Positions 12,532-16,596 of a stretch of DNA of 16,596 nucleotides are shown here, piece after piece. A model generated the notes under the pieces. The model made no database searches. It worked only from the letters and a program-made list of their open reading frames with translations, and was not told where the DNA came from. How positions within the stretch are numbered: position 1 is the stretch's first letter; the number at the start of each line of letters is the position of its first letter. The DNA is taken from positions 1 to 16,596 of the forward strand of contig DATMYQ010000251.1 of NCBI GenBank assembly GCA_035560935.1. Direction: 5' to 3'. The stretch is from DATMYQ01 sp035560935 (lineage in GTDB: Bacteria; Bacillota; Negativicutes; Sporomusales; Sporomusaceae). The position numbers were made by a program, and so were the translations under genes.

Positions 12532-14250
12532 CTAAAAGCTAAGGCAGTTCACGAAGGTGCGGTCAAAATTGTCCACGTTAGCCAGTTCCAGCACCTCGAC
12601 ATCCTGCACCAACTGCGAGAGTTCATGACGGGCGGTGCGATTCAACAGCAACGCTTCGCCGCCGGTTTTGGCCGTATTGCCCAAAAACTGGATTTTGTCA
12701 CGGAAGGCCTCCGGCAGCAAACCGGTATGGACCAGGCTGGCGGGATTCAGGTGGTAACCGAAGGAACCGGCGATAAATACCCGGTCGACGTCTGCCGCAG
12801 ACAGCTCCTTGGCGTCTAGCAGGCATTCGATGCCCGCCCGGACGGCGCCTTTAGCCAACTGTACCTGGCGGATATCTTTTTGAGAGAGAAAGACCTGGTC
12901 GGTCACCGCGAAAGCGGGTTTGCCGGCCTGCGTCACCAGTTTATCCGCCAGCGCCGGAGTAGTGGTCAGCCGGTCGGCCAGTTTGCCGTTTTTTAGCACC
13001 AGGCCGCAACGCACCAACTCGCCGACAATGTCCAGCAGGCCGCTGCCGCAAATACCGGTGGCCGGTTCGTGACCGATCGTCTGGATTTCCAGATCGCCGT
13101 CGGCACTGATCTGAAATTTTTCCAGGGCACCGGGGGCTGCCCGCATGCCGTGAGTGATGTTCATCCCTTCGAAAGCCGGGCCGGCGGCGGTGGAAGTCAC
13201 GGTCAGCTGGCCATCGACCGCCAGCGCCATTTCGCCGTTGGTGCCGATGTCGACAAACAGGGTGGTACCGTCCAGACGGCTGAGATCAGCGGCCAGAATG
13301 CCGGCGGTGATGTCGGCGCCGACGTAGGCGGAAATAATCGGCGGCAGGTAGACTTCGGCAAAGGCGGCGGCGGTCAGACCCAGCTGGCGCGCCGGCAGCA
13401 CATTGCCGCCCCGGATCAGCGGCGTGTAGGGATATTTACCCAGGGAAGCCGGATCGGCGCCGGTGGCCAGATGCAGCATGCAGGTGTTGCCGCTGAAGAC
13501 GATTTCGTAAATATGGGAGAGTTTCACGCCGCTTTCCTGGGTGATTTGAGCAATAAGCGTATTGATGGCGTCGATGATATCCCGGTAGAGGGTATCCAGA
13601 CCGTTTTCTTCCGCGGCAAAACGAATGCGGGACAGAACATCCTGGGCATGGAGGCTTTGCGGGTTGAGGGCCGAGGCGGACGCCATTTCCTGGCCGCTTT
13701 TTAAGTCAATCAGCGCTGCCACCAGCGTAGTGGTGCCGATATCCACCACTACGCCGTAATGGTGGGCGGTGGTGTCTCCCGGTTCGCTGCCCAGCACCCT
13801 GTCTTTGTCGCATATGGAGGTGACAAGGGCCACGGGATCGTAAGCTTTGCTGATGACCGGCGCCAGGGCCACGGTCAATTTTTGGCCATGACTTAAAATT
13901 TGCAACGCTTTTTTGTCCTGACGGTCCAAAGGTTGTAAGTCAATATCGCCGCTGCCGGCGACCTGGGCATGGCAGGCCAGCAGGATTTCCGGGTCATTCG
14001 CGCTGTCGCCGCTATCGCAACTTTCCGCCGCCGGCAGGGTAATATGCGGCAGCGAAGCGGAACTTACCCGGACGCGGCATTTGCCGCAGGTGCCGCTGCC
14101 GTTGCAGGGGGATTCGACCAATATTCCCGCCAGGCGGGCCGATTCCAGGAGCGTGGTGCCGCTGGGAACGTCAATGGTGACGGGAGATGCTCCGCCGGGA
14201 AGTTTAGTACCAACCGGAACGGCAGCCGGCCAGAATCGTACGTTGGACAT
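12532..14250 (-). CDS. Reductive activator of corrinoid enzymes (RACE): [2Fe-2S] plus ASKHA ATPase
   Basis: This 572-aa cytoplasmic protein resembles RamA-functional analogues of acetogens and desulfitobacteria. It uses ATP and a [2Fe-2S] electron to re-reduce accidentally oxidised Co(II) corrinoid to active Co(I). The N-terminal ferredoxin domain has C49, C55, C58 and C93 in the plant-type spacing ('CNGSGTCGKC'). A linker follows, then the DUF4445/ASKHA domain: phosphate-1 'VVDIGTTTLVA' (about 168-178), 'GNTCMLHL' (about 243), 'VDIGTNGEMAL' (about 335), 'GSGLLDIV' and 'FIAGSFGYHLNP'. Length is at the short end for the family, but all regions are present. AAAGGAG (14260-14266) lies nine bases before ATG 14250. 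The stop of the upstream methyltransferase gene is four bases away. Position inside a methyltransferase operon supports the role strongly. Confidence 0.92.
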   Translation of the reverse strand: MSNVRFWPAAVPVGTKLPGGASPVTIDVPSGTTLLESARLAGILVESPCNGSGTCGKCRVRVSSASLPHITLPAAESCDSGDSANDPEILLACHAQVAGSGDIDLQPLDRQDKKALQILSHGQKLTVALAPVISKAYDPVALVTSICDKDRVLGSEPGDTTAHHYGVVVDIGTTTLVAALIDLKSGQEMASASALNPQSLHAQDVLSRIRFAAEENGLDTLYRDIIDAINTLIAQITQESGVKLSHIYEIVFSGNTCMLHLATGADPASLGKYPYTPLIRGGNVLPARQLGLTAAAFAEVYLPPIISAYVGADITAGILAADLSRLDGTTLFVDIGTNGEMALAVDGQLTVTSTAAGPAFEGMNITHGMRAAPGALEKFQISADGDLEIQTIGHEPATGICGSGLLDIVGELVRCGLVLKNGKLADRLTTTPALADKLVTQAGKPAFAVTDQVFLSQKDIRQVQLAKGAVRAGIECLLDAKELSAADVDRVFIAGSFGYHLNPASLVHTGLLPEAFRDKIQFLGNTAKTGGEALLLNRTARHELSQLVQDVEVLELANVDNFDRTFVNCLSF

Positions 14251-14254
14251 AAGC

Positions 14255-15283
14255 TTACACTCCTTTATTGCGAATGGTATCGGTCATGGCCCGGATGTGG
14301 AACAGGGAAGTGGAGGTGCTGAGGCCGCAGGCCGGAGCGATGATGTCAATGCCATCGGCCAACAGCCGCCGGGCGTTGACGGCCACCTTTTCCGCCGGTC
14401 CGAATTCCAGCAAAAATGTACTGAGGTTACCCATGATCAGGATGTTGGGGTATTCTTCTTTGAGCTTTCGCAGACTGACCACGGCGTCGGTACTGATCGC
14501 GTCGGCTTTTAATTCCGGCAGCAGGTGTTTTACGGTATTCATGTTGCCGCAGATATGCAGGATTACCGGGACCTGACGGGCGTGAACGGCGTCAATCAAA
14601 CGGTTGATATAGGGAACTGCATACTCGCCAAACGCTTTGGGACCGAGAATTTCGCCGGTGGCCGTCGGATCCCCCAGCGCGATGACGGCGGCACCATTAT
14701 CAATTAGACGGTGGGCAAAAGCGATCAAAAAGTCGGTAACGTACGACAATGTTTGGTGAGCGGCGGCCGGGTTGCGCCGCAGGTCTTTCAGAAAAGGCAC
14801 CGGGTCCACCAGAGATGCGGCGGTACTGATGGGACCGGTCAGGCTGCCGGTTACCGGCAGATCGGGGTAAGTTTCCGCCAAAATCTTGGTAGCGGCGGCA
14901 ACGGTATTGATGCGTCCGGTGGTCAGCAAAGCGGTAATATCTTCGGGGACGACCGCAGCGGCGTTGGGGAATAATTCCTGGGTTACCTTCGGCTCGCATT
15001 TCAGCGTGCCATAATCTACCGGACTGCCCAACACTTCGGCTTCTACCGTCATGCAGAAGGGGACGCCCAGATTTTCAAAGCCGGTTTGCTGCTGTACGGC
15101 AGCGGCCAATTTGGCCATAAGTTCCGGATCGCTGTGGCCTTCCGGCAGTGTGTAGCCGCTGGCGGTCATGACTTCAACGATGGCCGCGTTCATCATGCCG
15201 CCGGGACAAATAACCGGCGGCCGGTCAACCGGTTTGCGATTCAGCACATTTAACAGACGTTGTTTAGGGGTTAAATTACTCAT
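14255..15283 (-). CDS. UroD/MtaA-family corrinoid methyltransferase, paralog 1
   Basis: This 342-aa TIM-barrel protein belongs to the uroporphyrinogen decarboxylase superfamily, in the methyltransferase branch (MtaA/CmuA/MtvB type). The zinc ligands that activate the methyl donor or acceptor are visible: H243 and C245 ('ILHICGN') and C319 ('APACGLST'). The start 'RKPVDRPPV' and 'VTGSLTGPISTAASLV' (144-159) are branch marks. The RQAGR substrate loop of true heme-pathway UroD is absent. The reaction is methyl transfer between a small substrate and a corrinoid protein, substrate unknown. The start is ATG 15283 with GGAGGTGGAG (15289-15298) upstream. It overlaps the upstream paralog by eight bases, so the two are translationally coupled and perhaps form a complex. 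Confidence 0.88.
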   Translation of the reverse strand: MSNLTPKQRLLNVLNRKPVDRPPVICPGGMMNAAIVEVMTASGYTLPEGHSDPELMAKLAAAVQQQTGFENLGVPFCMTVEAEVLGSPVDYGTLKCEPKVTQELFPNAAAVVPEDITALLTTGRINTVAAATKILAETYPDLPVTGSLTGPISTAASLVDPVPFLKDLRRNPAAAHQTLSYVTDFLIAFAHRLIDNGAAVIALGDPTATGEILGPKAFGEYAVPYINRLIDAVHARQVPVILHICGNMNTVKHLLPELKADAISTDAVVSLRKLKEEYPNILIMGNLSTFLLEFGPAEKVAVNARRLLADGIDIIAPACGLSTSTSLFHIRAMTDTIRNKGV

Positions 15284-16364
15284 CAGAACTCCACCTCCGT
15301 TTGATTGTATCCAGGGATTCGGGGGAAATCGGCCAGCCGATTTCCCGTACTGCCGCCAGCATCGTGTCGATGTTGGCAAAGGGAGTTTCCGTGGGCAGGC
15401 TGCAGCCGGAGGCGACAATGTAGCCCCGGGGATTGTCAAAAGCTTCCCGGACGCCGTCCAGCACCGCCAGACGAATCTCCTTTTCCGTGCCTTGCAGCAT
15501 GATTTCCGATGGTTTCACATTGCCCATCAGGCGCAGCCGGTCACCGACCAACTGTTTGGCGTCGCTGAGGCTGGCGGCGTTGTCGATGCTGATGCAATCC
15601 GCGCCGGCTTCCGCCATCAGCTGCCAGATTTTGGCGGTCTTGCCGCAGACATGGAGCGTGACGCTTTTGCCCCGGGAGTGGATATAATCAATGAGCTTTT
15701 TTAAATAAGGCAGGCAAAATTCCTGGAATTGACCGGGGCTGATCAGCGTGGTGGACGCCATGGGTTCGGTGAGGCTGGGGGCGGCGCCGGTGGCGATGAT
15801 CGCTTCGGCGTAGCGCAGGCCGCTTTCCAGGGTTAATGCGCACAGACGGTGTACCGTCTCCGGCTTTTTCCTCACTAACCGGACCAGAGTTTCAGCGCCG
15901 ACTAAGAAGGAAGCGTTGGTAAAGGGACCGGTGAGAGCGCCGGTTACGGGAACTTCCTGTCCCACTTCGCTCACGGCGAGCTTCATTGCTTCCAGATGTT
16001 GCGGCAGTTGTCCGTCCCGATAAGGATTCAAAGGGATTAACCGGTCCAATTGACCGATTTCAGCGATGGCCGGTGCTTCCAGATAGGCTGTTTCGTCTTC
16101 AGGATAATGGACTTTGGCACCCATGGCTTCGGCCATGATATACAAGTCGGTGAAAATCCGGATCGTGTCGTAACGAAACCGCCGGTAAGCGGCAATTTGC
16201 GCCTGAGCCAGCAAAAGACCGTTGCCGGACAGCTCCGATACTTTGACGCCGATGACCCGGGCGGCAGTATTACCAACAATAGGGACGCAGGGCAGCCGGT
16301 CAATTGGTCGGCCCTGATTGTAGGCCGTAAAGCGTTCCACAGGAGTCATTTGATCAAGGGACAT
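15276..16364 (-). CDS. UroD/MtaA-family corrinoid methyltransferase, paralog 2
   Basis: This 362-aa TIM-barrel methyltransferase of the MtaA/CmuA branch is the first gene of the operon. The zinc triad is present: H238 and C240 ('TLHVCGKT') and C321 ('ASGCSLPTETP'). 'GRPIDRLPCVPIVG' near the start and 'VTGALTGPFTNASFLVG' (140-156) match the family. It differs clearly from paralog 1 in sequence and in C-terminal length, so the two probably do different half-reactions or use different substrates. I chose ATG 16364. AAGGAGG (16377-16383) lies 12 bases upstream, slightly long. The frame stays open to 16589, but that extension crosses a terminator and is compositionally unlike protein. The next gene overlaps its end by eight bases. 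Confidence 0.88.
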   Translation of the reverse strand: MSLDQMTPVERFTAYNQGRPIDRLPCVPIVGNTAARVIGVKVSELSGNGLLLAQAQIAAYRRFRYDTIRIFTDLYIMAEAMGAKVHYPEDETAYLEAPAIAEIGQLDRLIPLNPYRDGQLPQHLEAMKLAVSEVGQEVPVTGALTGPFTNASFLVGAETLVRLVRKKPETVHRLCALTLESGLRYAEAIIATGAAPSLTEPMASTTLISPGQFQEFCLPYLKKLIDYIHSRGKSVTLHVCGKTAKIWQLMAEAGADCISIDNAASLSDAKQLVGDRLRLMGNVKPSEIMLQGTEKEIRLAVLDGVREAFDNPRGYIVASGCSLPTETPFANIDTMLAAVREIGWPISPESLDTIKRRWSSDE

Positions 16365-16391
16365 GGTTAAAGGTCGCCTCCTTAAATAAGT

Positions 16392-16420
16392 GCAATAGAG
16401 TAGTGAGGGAAATACATCAA
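16392..16420 (-). promoter_or_regulatory. Weak candidate promoter of the methyltransferase operon
   Basis: On the minus strand, TTGATG (16415-16420) and TATTGC (16392-16397) are separated by 17 bases. The boxes match four and three of six positions. If real, it lies between the terminator at 16430-16472 and the first gene, starting near 16385. That start would fall almost at the ribosome binding site (16377-16383), so an upstream start is also possible. Confidence 0.35.
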
Positions 16421-16429
16421 TATAAACAT

Positions 16430-16472
16430 AAAAAAGGCCAAAGAAAATTGATGAACAATCTTCTTTGGCCTT
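16430..16472 (-). terminator. Minus-strand intrinsic terminator upstream of the operon
   Basis: AAGGCCAAAGAA (minus strand, 16472 to 16461) pairs perfectly with TTCTTTGGCCTT (16445 to 16434). ATTG/CAAT extends the stem past one mismatch. The 3' arm runs into TTTTTT (16435-16430). It either ends a minus-strand gene beyond the window or acts as an attenuator in the operon leader. Confidence 0.82.
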
Positions 16473-16596
16473 CAGTTTTTCTGATGAGCCAGAAAAGACG
16501 ATCCTGATAACGAAAAAGAAGAACTCACTATAACAGCCGGCTCGAAAGGGTTCTCCCGTCACCGGTGAAATATAACAAAACATATGCAAATAATAC
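16473..16596 (-). other. Right-edge noncoding sequence, possible leader
   Basis: No supported gene. Minus-strand features are TTCTG/CAGAA (16479-16494), the palindrome AGCCGGCT (16535-16542), GGGAGAACCC (16548-16557), CACCGGTG (16560-16567) and a TGTTATATT extended -10-like string (16570-16578). The density of short self-complementary units suggests a folded leader or a 3' UTR of an off-window gene. I could not match it to a known riboswitch. Confidence 0.3.

Noticed and set aside
14255..16364. Heme-pathway uroporphyrinogen decarboxylase (hemE)
   Set aside because: Both proteins lack the N-terminal RQAGR motif, carry the zinc H-x-C...C triad, and sit next to a corrinoid activator.
16535..16570. 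Glycine or c-di-AMP riboswitch suggested by GGGAGAACC
   Set aside because: The downstream conserved blocks of both classes are missing in the sequence that follows on the minus strand.
16365..16589. N-terminal extension of methyltransferase paralog 2 (open frame from 16589)
   Set aside because: It runs through a strong terminator and a T-rich tract, has no ribosome binding site and a composition unlike protein. Family length fits the start at 16364.

Overview
The window looks like chromosome from a diderm, anaerobic Firmicute, most likely Negativicutes (Sporomusa-like). This is an inference. It rests on textbook AAGGAG ribosome binding sites and TTGACA/TATAAT promoters, a clostridial-type pyridoxamine kinase, an exported LolA-like protein that suggests an outer membrane, and a corrinoid-methyltransferase type gene cluster. 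No mobile element, tRNA, rRNA or CRISPR array was seen.

Left part (1-4.7 kb): a 72-aa unknown protein, a rubrerythrin-like diiron protein, an exported TPR protein, a LolA-like exported protein (minus strand), an MFS carboxylate-type transporter and a 65-aa unknown protein (minus strand). Both convergent gene pairs are separated by very long perfect hairpins, with stems of 22 and 28 bp.

Middle part (4.7-9.2 kb, plus strand): a promoter drives a probable vitamin B6 salvage pair, pyridoxamine kinase plus an ECF transporter S component. A structured leader then precedes an orphan TctC/Bug-type binding lipoprotein. Next come a promoter, an attenuator-like terminator, an M29 aminopeptidase and a 73-aa unknown protein.

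9.2-9.8 kb holds no protein gene. It contains a strong promoter followed by about 262 nt closed by a long terminal helix, then an intrinsic terminator. This is very probably an independent structured noncoding RNA, and I could not assign it to a family from sequence alone.

9.8-16.4 kb is one compact minus-strand operon, read from right to left: two UroD/MtaA-like methyltransferases (overlapping by 8 nt), a [2Fe-2S]/ASKHA corrinoid-activating protein, and a NitT/TauT-type ABC transporter (lipoprotein, ATPase, permease). The natural reading is import of a small methylated compound, methyl transfer to a corrinoid carrier, and reductive repair of inactive Co(II) corrinoid. No corrinoid protein gene lies in the window, so the carrier must be encoded elsewhere or beyond the right edge. 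The right edge itself holds a minus-strand terminator and unassigned leader-like sequence.
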